DNA from: Fimbriimonadales bacterium
GTDB lineage: Bacteria > Armatimonadota > Fimbriimonadia > Fimbriimonadales > GBS-DC
Reading direction: 5' to 3'
NCBI GenBank assembly: GCA_026416065.1
Contig: JAOAFW010000237.1
Location: 1 to 7,717, forward strand
Length of the DNA: 7,717 nt
Part shown: positions 1-5,921 of the stretch, in pieces
Layout: every line of letters begins with the position of its first letter
How positions within the stretch are numbered: position 1 is the first letter of the stretch
The notes under the pieces: model-generated
What the model saw: the letters and a program-made list of their open reading frames with translations, nothing else
Database searches by the model: none
What the model was told of the DNA's origin: nothing
Position numbers and translations under genes: made by a program

Positions 1-689
1 GTGGCTTTCGTGATGAGGGCAAGCCCGGTGAGGATGCCGATAGGAACCTCACCCCCCTTCCCCCTCTCCGTAAACGGAGAGGGGGAGTTGCCGCGTATTG
101 TCGCGGGGTCATCCCCCTCTCCGTTTACGGAGAGGGGGGACGGGGGGGTGAGGTAAGTTAGCAATCGATACAGCACCGCCGCAAACAGCAGGTTCGTCAG
201 CGCGTCGTTGCCCACTGCGCTGCCAATCGCGATATGCATCGGCAAAAACGCCGCAAAGCCCATCCCACTGAGGGCGAGCAGGGGGCGTTCAGGCGCGACA
301 CGGCGCAGGCTGAGCCACACCAGCCACACCACGCCCGCGCTGCACAGCGTGGAGAGCAGCCGCACGCCCTTGCCCGCGCCGCCGAACAGGTGATAAAAAA
401 CCGCCGCCAGAAAGTAATACAGCGGCGGCTGATGCGCCTCGTAGCCCACGCCTTCGTAGCCTTCAAAGATGGGCAAGCGCCACTCCCGCGCCACGAACTG
501 TACATACTGGAAGTGCGCCCCTTCGTCGGGCGTGTTGGCGTAGCCGTTGTTGCCGAACGGCGTGGCGAGGTTGTAGGCAATCGCCAGCAGGATATGCGCC
601 GCGAGAATCGCCCACGGCGCATATCGGAGCCAGCGGTCGCTCAGTAGCCCTTGCTGGCGATGTATTTCGCGAGGTCGGCGACGCGACAC
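1..689 (-). CDS. GT-C membrane glycosyltransferase (ArnT/PMT-like), 5' part, runs off left edge
   Basis: This is a polytopic membrane protein that probably transfers a sugar from a polyprenyl-phosphate donor at the outer face of the inner membrane; the acceptor is unknown. It is read on the minus strand in a frame open to the left edge (about 229 codons from GTG at 689, 214 from CTG at 644). Counting from the CTG, a first hydrophobic segment covers about residues 7-24. It is followed by the acidic motif NTPDEGAHFQYVQF, then EGYEGVGYEAHQPPLYYF, a hydrophobic stretch with VVWLVWLSL, GSAVGNDALTNLLFAAVLY, and a last helix beginning PIGILTGLALITKAT. The DE pair in the first loop, the HQPPLYY motif and the NDAL motif are typical of the ArnT/PMT-like GT-C fold. 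About 37 residues (roughly 164-200) rich in P, S, G, E and R come from a palindromic DNA element lying between two hydrophobic segments. No ATG start exists in frame. Candidates are GTG at 701 or 689, both inside gap, or CTG at 644, preceded by AAGGG and overlapping the gap stop as CTGA. The family is fairly sure, the exact enzyme and start are not. Confidence 0.8.
   Translation of the reverse strand, partial: MSRRRPREIHRQQGLLSDRWLRYAPWAILAAHILLAIAYNLATPFGNNGYANTPDEGAHFQYVQFVAREWRLPIFEGYEGVGYEAHQPPLYYFLAAVFYHLFGGAGKGVRLLSTLCSAGVVWLVWLSLRRVAPERPLLALSGMGFAAFLPMHIAIGSAVGNDALTNLLFAAVLYRLLTYLTPPSPLSVNGEGDDPATIRGNSPSPFTERGKGGEVPIGILTGLALITKA
46..154. repeat. 109-bp palindromic MITE-like element inside the glycosyltransferase gene
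   Basis: The ends are perfect 12-bp inverted repeats: ACCTCACCCCCC at 46-57 and its complement at 143-154. Inside are two near-perfect hairpins. The first pairs 60-71 with 74-85 (12 bp, loop AA); the second pairs 113-124 with 127-138 (12 bp, loop TT). The two hairpins are reverse complements of each other, so the whole element can fold as one long cruciform. The centre (about 88-110) holds a 5-bp stem, CCGCG/CGCGG. There is no transposase and no clear target-site duplication. On the minus strand it is translated without a stop as part of the surrounding gene. The structure is seen directly; mobility is inferred. Confidence 0.85.
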
Positions 690-1654
690 GAGTAGCCCCA
701 CTCGTTATCGTACCACGCCAGCACTTTGGCGAGGCGTCCGCCCATCACTAAGGTCGAGGGCAGGTCGACAATCGCGCTGCGCTCGTCGCCGCGGAAGTCC
801 ATCGACACCAACGGCTCGTCCGTCGCGCCCAGAATGCCTTTCAATGCGCCTTCCGCCGCCTGCTGGAACGCGGCGTTGATGGCTTCCGCCGTCGCTTCAC
901 GCGCCAGCGTGACGGTCAGGTCCACAATCGACACCGTGAGCGTTGGCACGCGCAGTGCAATCCCGTGCATACGCCCTTTCAGCTCAGGCAGCACGAGGTG
1001 AATCGCCTTCGCTGCGCCGGTGGAGGTCGGGATGATGTTCGCCGCCGCCGCACGGGCGCGACGCAGGTCTTTATGCACCTGATCCTGAATGCGCTGGTCG
1101 TTCGTGTAAGCGTGGACAGTGGTCATAATGCCATGCTCAATCCCGAAATGCTCATGCAGTACCTTGCTCACGGGCGCAAGGCAGTTGGTTGTACACGAAG
1201 CGTTCGAAACCACATGATGCTGGCTGGGGTTATAGGTTTCGTGGTTCACACCCATCACTATCGTGACATCTTCGTTGGTGGCGGGGGCGGGAATAATCAC
1301 CTTCTTTGCGCCGCCCTTCAGGTGTGCCACCGCTTTCTGACCGTCGGTGAACACGCCTGTCGATTCGATAACAATGTCTGCGCCCACATCGCCCCACGGG
1401 ATATTCGCGGGGTCTTTTTCGGCGAAGACTCGGATACGGTCGCCGTCGATGACAATCGCGTTCTCTTCCGCTTTCACCTCGCCGGGATAGGTTCCGTAAG
1501 TGGTGTCGTACTTGAAAAGGTGTGCGTTGCTGTGGGCGTCGGTGAGGTCGTTAATCGCCACTACATCGAAATCTTTGGGGTAATGTTTGCGGATGGCGCG
1601 GAGCGTCATCCGCCCGATACGCCCGAAACCGTTGATTCCAATCCGAATAGGCAT
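641..1654 (-). CDS. gap: Glyceraldehyde-3-phosphate dehydrogenase, type I (complete, 337 aa)
   Basis: This cytosolic enzyme oxidises and phosphorylates glyceraldehyde 3-phosphate to 1,3-bisphosphoglycerate, with NAD(P) as acceptor, in glycolysis and gluconeogenesis. The N-terminal Rossmann fold starts IGINGFGRIGR (residues 5-15). AINDLTD (33-39) carries the Asp at 36 usually linked to NAD preference. The active site is NASCTTNCLAP (151-161) with catalytic Cys154, and the catalytic His181 lies in TTVHAYTNDQR. The phosphate-binding STGAAKA (211-217) and the C-terminal WYDNEWGYSCRV (314-325) are intact. The length matches the family. The ATG at 1654 is chosen because it begins the conserved MPIRIGINGFGRIG and has a strong Shine-Dalgarno sequence six bases upstream; the open frame extends 92 codons further upstream, but that part is unlike the family. 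The gene is divergent from the chemoreceptor gene, and its 3' end overlaps the following glycosyltransferase gene. Confidence 0.97.
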   Translation of the reverse strand: MPIRIGINGFGRIGRMTLRAIRKHYPKDFDVVAINDLTDAHSNAHLFKYDTTYGTYPGEVKAEENAIVIDGDRIRVFAEKDPANIPWGDVGADIVIESTGVFTDGQKAVAHLKGGAKKVIIPAPATNEDVTIVMGVNHETYNPSQHHVVSNASCTTNCLAPVSKVLHEHFGIEHGIMTTVHAYTNDQRIQDQVHKDLRRARAAAANIIPTSTGAAKAIHLVLPELKGRMHGIALRVPTLTVSIVDLTVTLAREATAEAINAAFQQAAEGALKGILGATDEPLVSMDFRGDERSAIVDLPSTLVMGGRLAKVLAWYDNEWGYSCRVADLAKYIASKGY

Positions 1655-1660
1655 GGTTAA

Positions 1661-1685
1661 CCTCCCTTGAACACCGAGGATTGTA
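1661..1685 (-). promoter_or_regulatory. gap promoter -10 and ribosome binding site
   Basis: On the minus strand a -10-like TACAAT (complement of 1680-1685) lies about 25 bases before the gap start. It is followed by AAGGGAGG (complement of 1661-1668), a strong Shine-Dalgarno sequence six bases from the ATG at 1654. A transcript start near 1673 would give a leader of about 19 bases. No convincing -35 hexamer was found. This is the clearest Shine-Dalgarno sequence in the window. Confidence 0.6.
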
Positions 1686-1780
1686 CCTGAAAAGCGGAAC
1701 AACGACTCGATTTTTCGCCTGCGCACGCCAATAATCCCTTCGAAACGACCGCTATGCCACTCTGGATAGGACGGTGACCG

Positions 1781-3616
1781 ATGAGAACGAATCGCTGGTA
1801 TGAGGCTATAGTTGCGATTGCGCTGGTTGCTACAGGGATTGTAGGCGCATTTGCGAACGGATTGGTCCCTGTAGTGGTAGCGTTTCTGATATCTGCAGGT
1901 GTACTGGCTTGGTGGAAACAGCGCAACCAAACTGTGATTCCCCTGACGACTTCAGATACCGAACAGCGTCTCCAACAACTCGAGCAGGCGACCCGCACCT
2001 GGCAAGAACAGATTCAACGGGTGGAACAGGCAATGGCTCAGTTTCATCAGGGCGACCTGTTATATCGGATGACGCCGCACGGCGAGCAGGACAAACTGGC
2101 TCAGTACTACAACGAGGCGATGAACTACTTTGTCCAGTCGCTACAGGAGACGCGCCAGGCTGCAGACCTCGTGCTGCAGAGCGTGCAGACGATAGTTAAA
2201 GGATTGCGTGTCGCCTCCGATCGCTCGGCGCAGGTGGGCGAAACGGCACAGGACACAGCGCGCGGCGCGGAGCATCTCGCGTTCGAGATTCAGAGTATCA
2301 CGGAGAGTGTGCAACAGGTGCAGCAAGCGGCGCAGGAGGTGGCGCGGGGCGCAGAGCAAACAGCTCGCTCCGCCAGTGTCGGTGTGGAACGAGTGAACTT
2401 TATCGTACAGCGCATCCGCGAGGCGACGCGCCAGCTCCAGCAATCGCAGCAAGCAACAGGGCAGGCGACCCAAATCGCCAGCGAGGGACGCACCGCCCTG
2501 AACCAGTCGCAGCAAGTGATGCAACAGATAGAACAGCAGACACGCTATACCGCTGAGGAAATCCAGCAACTCGCGACGATGTCCGCCGCTGTGTCGGACA
2601 TTTTGAACAAGATTGAGGAGATTGCTCGACAAATCAATCTGCTTGCGCTGAACGCCGCGATTGAGGCGGCACGTGCAGGCGAGGCGGGACGCGGGTTCGC
2701 AGTCGTCGCCGATGAGGTGCGCCGACTTGCCGAACGCTCCGCCCAAGCCAGTAAGGAGATTCAGCAAATCATCGACAAAGTGCTGGACAAAACCCATACG
2801 ACGGTGCAAGCGATCGAGCAGAACCTGACGGTAGTACAGCAAGGCGGGCGTGTCTCGCAGGAAGTCGCACAAGGGTTGCAGGCTATTCTGAAAGCGGTCG
2901 ATGAGATTGCACAACAAGTCAACTCTTCCGCGTTGCTCATGCAGGAAGTGCAGCAGTCAGCGGACATGACGCTCAGCGAGATTGAGCAGATTGCAGCGAT
3001 TGCCGAGCAGTCCAGTGCTGCCAGTGAACAGATGCTTGCCAGCGCAGAGACCACTTCGCACGCACTACAGCAGATGGCTGCGCTCTCCCAGCAAGCCGCT
3101 GCCAACGCAGAGCAAACGAACCGCATCGTCCGAGAGCAAATCGAGGCAATCCACCACCTGAACCAGCAAAATACCGCAACCTCGTCTATCGTGGAAAGAT
3201 TAATGTTCTCACTGGGACGATTCCGTACCTCAGCAGAGGAGTCGTTTGAGGAGAAGATTAACACTTTTAAGCGCGCTCACTTGAAGTGGGCCGAGCGCGT
3301 GGAACGGATGGTGCATCACGGCGAAATGATTTCTCGCGACCAGCTGGTGTCGCACAAGAAGTGCGCGCTGGGCACATGGTACTACTCCAGCGGACAGCAG
3401 CAGTTCGGGCACTTACCGGAGTTCCAGTCGATAGAACCGCCCCATGCGCGCTTGCACCAGATTGCGGCGCGTGCGGTAGAGGCGATGGAACAGGGCGACA
3501 AGGCGCTCGCAGAACAGTGTCTGGCGGATATTCGCGCTGTGAGTCAGGAGATTGTGAGTTGGCTCGACCGTCTCTACACACGCGTCACGACAACCGAGCC
3601 GCCACGAGCAGCGTAA
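1781..3616 (+). CDS. Membrane-anchored methyl-accepting chemotaxis protein with C-terminal CZB zinc-binding domain (611 aa)
   Basis: This is a chemoreceptor that should signal to CheA/CheW from the inner membrane. Two hydrophobic segments (about 8-28 and 29-45) form a tight hairpin with no periplasmic sensor domain between them. A HAMP-like stretch follows (about 80-122, with FHQGDLLYRM). Next is a long Gln/Glu-rich coiled coil (about 125-480) with the conserved signalling tip INLLALNAAIEAARAGE at about 285-301, followed by GRGFAVVADEVRRLAERS. The C-terminal part (about 495-600) is a CZB domain with the expected 3-His/1-Cys zinc set: His500, Cys528 in HKKCALGTWYY, and His555 and His559 in PPHARLHQ. 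In characterised CZB proteins (TlpD, DgcZ) this site senses zinc or is oxidised by hypochlorous acid, so cytoplasmic sensing is inferred here. No CheR-binding pentapeptide is seen at the C-terminus. The ATG at 1781 is the first start after an in-frame stop at 1775 and has AGGACGG upstream. No other che genes are nearby. Confidence 0.93.
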   Translation: MRTNRWYEAIVAIALVATGIVGAFANGLVPVVVAFLISAGVLAWWKQRNQTVIPLTTSDTEQRLQQLEQATRTWQEQIQRVEQAMAQFHQGDLLYRMTPHGEQDKLAQYYNEAMNYFVQSLQETRQAADLVLQSVQTIVKGLRVASDRSAQVGETAQDTARGAEHLAFEIQSITESVQQVQQAAQEVARGAEQTARSASVGVERVNFIVQRIREATRQLQQSQQATGQATQIASEGRTALNQSQQVMQQIEQQTRYTAEEIQQLATMSAAVSDILNKIEEIARQINLLALNAAIEAARAGEAGRGFAVVADEVRRLAERSAQASKEIQQIIDKVLDKTHTTVQAIEQNLTVVQQGGRVSQEVAQGLQAILKAVDEIAQQVNSSALLMQEVQQSADMTLSEIEQIAAIAEQSSAASEQMLASAETTSHALQQMAALSQQAAANAEQTNRIVREQIEAIHHLNQQNTATSSIVERLMFSLGRFRTSAEESFEEKINTFKRAHLKWAERVERMVHHGEMISRDQLVSHKKCALGTWYYSSGQQQFGHLPEFQSIEPPHARLHQIAARAVEAMEQGDKALAEQCLADIRAVSQEIVSWLDRLYTRVTTTEPPRAA

Positions 3617-3634
3617 GAGTCTTCTCAACGGCAA

Positions 3635-3659
3635 CCCCTCTCCCGGACTGGGGGAGGGG
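3635..3659. terminator. G/C-rich hairpin between convergent genes; possible bidirectional terminator
   Basis: A 10-bp stem pairs CCCCTCTCCC (3635-3644) with GGGGGAGGGG (3650-3659) around a 5-base loop, with one G-U pair in RNA. It fills the 44-bp gap between the chemoreceptor stop and the dnaB stop, where a shared terminator is expected. There is no T-run on either side, so it is not a classical intrinsic terminator. The CCCCTCTCC core also resembles the hairpins of the element at 46-154, so it may be a repeat fragment serving as a terminator. Confidence 0.5.
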
Positions 3660-3660
3660 C

Positions 3661-5064
3661 TCAATATACCCCCGCATGCTCGCGCTCGATGCCCACGAAG
3701 CGTGAATAGTCCGGCTGAAACGCCATCACCACCTTACCCGTCGGTCCGTTGCGCTGCTTGGCGATAATAATCTCCACATCCTCCTGTCGTACATAGCCCG
3801 GTGGGGGATCGGCGGGCATTGCGTCCTTATCGCCGTAGTATTCCTCGCGATGGATGAACAGCACCACATCGGCTTCCGCCTCAATTGAGCCGCTATCGCG
3901 CAGGTCAGAAAGCATGGGGCGTTTGTTCTCGCGTCGCTCCACCGAACGCGAAAGCTGCGACAAAACCAGCACGGGCGCGTGGAACTCGCGGGCAATCTGC
4001 TTGAGAGCGCGGGCGATCTCGCCAATCTCCTGATTGCGGTTCTCCACTCGTCGATTCGAGGAGCGCATCAGCTGCAAGTAGTCCACCACAATAAGCCCAA
4101 GGTCGCGATTGTTATGTTTCGCTTTGAGGCGACGGCACTTGGCACGCATCTCCATCGGCGAGAGGCTGCTGGTGTCGTCGATGAAGATAGGGGCGTTGAA
4201 CAAGCGGTTTGCGGCGTCGTGCAGCTTCGCCCACTCGTCGGTGTTGAGTTGCAATCGGCGCATGCGCTGTGCGCTCACTGCCGCTTGGGAACAGAGCATG
4301 CGCTGCACCAGCTGCTCCGCAGCCATCTCCAGGCTAAAAATCGCGACCGGTTTGCGCTCCCGTATCGCCACATGCTCGGCGATGTTAATCGCCAGCGACG
4401 TTTTCCCCACGCTGGGGCGCGCTGCCAAAATGATCAACTCGGAAGGCTGCAACCCGGACAGTATCCGATCCAGGTCCCGGAATCCGGTCGGGATGCCCAG
4501 CAGAAACTCGCCGCCCGGATGCTCTTGCAGGGTCTGGTACCGCTCCTCAAACTGCCCTAATACATCCAATACCAGGTGATTCACGCTGAGGAACTCACGC
4601 CCAATCTGTCGCTCAGCAACCTGATAGACCGCCTGCTCTGCCTGATCTAAAATCTGCTGCAGCTCCAGTTCTGGCTCCTCCACGATACGAATGATTTCGT
4701 GCGCGGCACGCAGCAATCGTCTCAGCACCGCCTGCTCCTGTACGATACGGGCGTAATACTCGGCATTCGCAGCAGTCGGCACGCTCTCTATGATGTTTAC
4801 CAGGGCGGGCAAGCCCCCCACGTCTTCCAGCTGGTTCCTGCGGCGTAGCTCTTCCTGTACTGTGAGCAAGTCAACCGCCATGTTCCGCTCATAGAGTGAG
4901 TGTATCACCTCATAGAGGGTGCGATGCGCTGGATGATAAAAATCCTCAATCTGCAAGATCTCGGCGACTTTCTCGAGGGCGTCGGCGTCAAGCATCATCG
5001 AGCCGAGAACGCTCATCTCCGCTTCAGTGCTATGTGGTTGTACAACACCTGTACGCTGATTCAT
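3661..5064 (-). CDS. dnaB: Replicative DNA helicase DnaB (complete, 467 aa)
   Basis: This is the hexameric 5'-3' helicase that unwinds DNA at the replication fork and contacts DnaG primase. The N-terminal primase-interacting helical domain covers about residues 8-110 and starts with PHSTEAEMSVLGSMMLD. A linker (about 111-180) leads to the RecA-like motor domain, which begins around IPTGFRDLDRILSGLQP. The Walker A motif is ARPSVGKTS (215-223, Lys221). Walker B is LIVVDYLQL (324-332, Asp328). SQLSRSVERRENKRPMLSDL (369-388) is the highly conserved DNA-loop and motif H3 region, and KQRNGPTG (436-443) holds the trans-acting Lys/Arg finger. The length is normal and no intein interrupts it, although dnaB is a common intein site. 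The ATG at 5064 fits the family start and has a purine-rich GAGGGGGA before it. It is divergent from trmD and convergent with the chemoreceptor gene. Confidence 0.97.
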   Translation of the reverse strand: MNQRTGVVQPHSTEAEMSVLGSMMLDADALEKVAEILQIEDFYHPAHRTLYEVIHSLYERNMAVDLLTVQEELRRRNQLEDVGGLPALVNIIESVPTAANAEYYARIVQEQAVLRRLLRAAHEIIRIVEEPELELQQILDQAEQAVYQVAERQIGREFLSVNHLVLDVLGQFEERYQTLQEHPGGEFLLGIPTGFRDLDRILSGLQPSELIILAARPSVGKTSLAINIAEHVAIRERKPVAIFSLEMAAEQLVQRMLCSQAAVSAQRMRRLQLNTDEWAKLHDAANRLFNAPIFIDDTSSLSPMEMRAKCRRLKAKHNNRDLGLIVVDYLQLMRSSNRRVENRNQEIGEIARALKQIAREFHAPVLVLSQLSRSVERRENKRPMLSDLRDSGSIEAEADVVLFIHREEYYGDKDAMPADPPPGYVRQEDVEIIIAKQRNGPTGKVVMAFQPDYSRFVGIEREHAGVY

Positions 5065-5080
5065 GTGGGTTCCCCCTCTA

Positions 5081-5086
5081 ATTGTA
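5081..5086 (-). promoter_or_regulatory. dnaB -10-like hexamer
   Basis: On the minus strand TACAAT (complement of 5081-5086) sits 16 bases before the dnaB ATG at 5064, with GAGGGGGA in between. A start seven bases downstream would leave a leader of only about 10 bases. No good -35 was found. The site lies eight bases from the divergent trmD -10, so the two promoters must share one polymerase-binding region. Confidence 0.45.
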
Positions 5087-5093
5087 GCATGGG

Positions 5094-5099
5094 TATAAT
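5094..5099 (+). promoter_or_regulatory. trmD -10 TATAAT, placed for a leaderless transcript
   Basis: A perfect TATAAT is followed by six bases and then the GTG start of trmD at 5106. Transcription usually begins about seven bases after the -10, which would put +1 on the start codon itself. No Shine-Dalgarno sequence precedes the GTG. No clear -35 hexamer is present at the normal spacing (TCCCCC or TTCCCC lies there). Confidence 0.6.
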
Positions 5100-5105
5100 C
5101 GCCGC

Positions 5106-5903
5106 GTGCTACGCATCGATGTAATCACGCTGTTTCCCGAGGTGATTGAAGCAGGCGTTGGCTACAGCATCGTCGGGCGCGCGCAGGAGTGGGGCTTGGT
5201 GCGGATTCGCGCTATTCCACTGCGCGATTTCGCCGAGGGCAAGCATAAGAAGACCGATGATGAGCCCTATGGTGGCGGCGCAGGACTGGTGATGAAACCC
5301 GAACCCATCTTCGGGGCAGTGGAATACTGTTTGCAGGCATCCTCTCCATCCGCTCCTACCGAGCGAGAGGCGCATTCACACCCCCTTTGGGAAAAGGAGT
5401 CTTGGGTTAGGGGCAAAACGCGCGTCATTCTTCTCGAGCCTCAAGGCGTTCTCTACACGCAAGCGATGGCGCAGGAACTTTCGGAGCAGGAACATCTGAT
5501 ACTCATCTGTGGGCACTACGAAGGCGTAGACGCCCGTGTGCGGACGCATTTAGCAACCGATGTGATTAGCATCGGCGACTATGTGTTGACAGGAGGCGAG
5601 TTGCCCGCCCTGATCGTCATAGACTCTGTCGTACGCCTGCTGCCGGGCGCAATTCACTCGCCCGAATCACTGGGACAGGACTCGTACGCTGATGGGTTGT
5701 TAGGCTATCCCCAGTACACGCGCCCAGAAGAGTTTCGAAGTATGCGAGTGCCCAGCGTACTGCTATCAGGCAATCATGGCGCGATTGCACGATGGCGACG
5801 CAGGGAACAGCTTCGCCTCACGCGCGCGCTTCGACCTGACCTGTTCGCAAAGGCATGCCTGACCTCAGAAGATATCAATCTGCTACGCGAATCGACGGAG
5901 TAA
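5106..5903 (+). CDS. trmD: tRNA (guanine-37-N1)-methyltransferase TrmD (265 aa) with an internal insertion
   Basis: This SPOUT-family enzyme uses S-adenosylmethionine to methylate G37 next to the anticodon of tRNAs reading CNN codons, which prevents frameshifting. The start MLRIDVITLFPE, KTDDEPYGGGAGLVMKPEP (49-67) and the knot region ILLEPQG, LILICGHYEGVDARV and SIGDYVLTGGELPALIVIDS (131-174) are all conserved. Arg177 in SVVRLLPG and Asp192 in QDSY match the E. coli catalytic residues Arg154 and Asp169. The C-terminal domain has YTRPEEF, VPSVLLSGNHGAIARWRR and TRALRPDLF. Two things are odd. Residues about 79-103 form an extra segment of some 22 residues compared with the E. coli and B. subtilis proteins. 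The usual LLDxPHYTRP reads LLGYPQYTRP. The start is GTG at 5106, which begins the family N-terminus. It lies away from its common neighbours rpsP, rimM and rplS. Confidence 0.96.
   Translation: MLRIDVITLFPEVIEAGVGYSIVGRAQEWGLVRIRAIPLRDFAEGKHKKTDDEPYGGGAGLVMKPEPIFGAVEYCLQASSPSAPTEREAHSHPLWEKESWVRGKTRVILLEPQGVLYTQAMAQELSEQEHLILICGHYEGVDARVRTHLATDVISIGDYVLTGGELPALIVIDSVVRLLPGAIHSPESLGQDSYADGLLGYPQYTRPEEFRSMRVPSVLLSGNHGAIARWRRREQLRLTRALRPDLFAKACLTSEDINLLRESTE
5340..5414. repeat. Palindromic insertion within trmD
   Basis: This stretch encodes the extra segment of TrmD (residues about 79-103). It holds two hairpins. The first pairs CCTCT (5341-5345) with AGAGG (5366-5370) and CGCTC (5351-5355) with GAGCG (5361-5365), with a 5-base bulge between. 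The second pairs CCTTT (5384-5388) with AAAGG (5393-5397), followed by TTGGGTTAGGGG. The layout (C-rich, short hairpin, G-rich tail) resembles a decayed copy of the element at 46-154. The extra length relative to homologues is clear; the relationship between the two elements is an inference. Confidence 0.5.
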
Positions 5904-5907
5904 GCGG

Positions 5908-5913
5908 TATCAT
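5908..5913 (+). promoter_or_regulatory. Possible lpxD -10 (TATCAT)
   Basis: TATCAT, overlapping CATATT at 5911-5916, lies just after the trmD stop and eight bases before the lpxD ATG. No Shine-Dalgarno sequence is present in the 18-base gap. It could start a leaderless or near-leaderless lpxD transcript, or lpxD may simply be read through from trmD. The match is modest and no -35 was found. Confidence 0.3.
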
Positions 5914-5921
5914 ATTCCCCG

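Noticed and set aside
197..622. 141-codon minus-strand open frame rich in Arg, Cys and Ser
   Set aside because: It is the wrong frame of the glycosyltransferase. The neighbouring minus frame gives a hydrophobic protein with DEGAHFQYVQF and HQPPLYYF and stays open to the left edge.
965..1660. 231-codon plus-strand open frame
   Set aside because: It lies opposite gap, whose full set of catalytic motifs is on the minus strand. The frame shows no recognisable domain.
1655..1780. Promoter for the chemoreceptor gene
   Set aside because: AATAAT near 1729 and TATGCC near 1753 are weak -10-like matches with no supporting -35, so neither could be chosen.
2141..2917. 258-codon minus-strand open frame rich in Leu and Arg
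   Set aside because: It is antisense to the chemoreceptor coiled coil; Gln/Glu-rich codons read backwards give Leu/Cys-rich frames. No start context or family match.
3661..5064. Possible intein in DnaB
   Set aside because: DnaB is a frequent intein host, but the P-loop and Walker B regions are continuous and the total length of 467 residues is normal.
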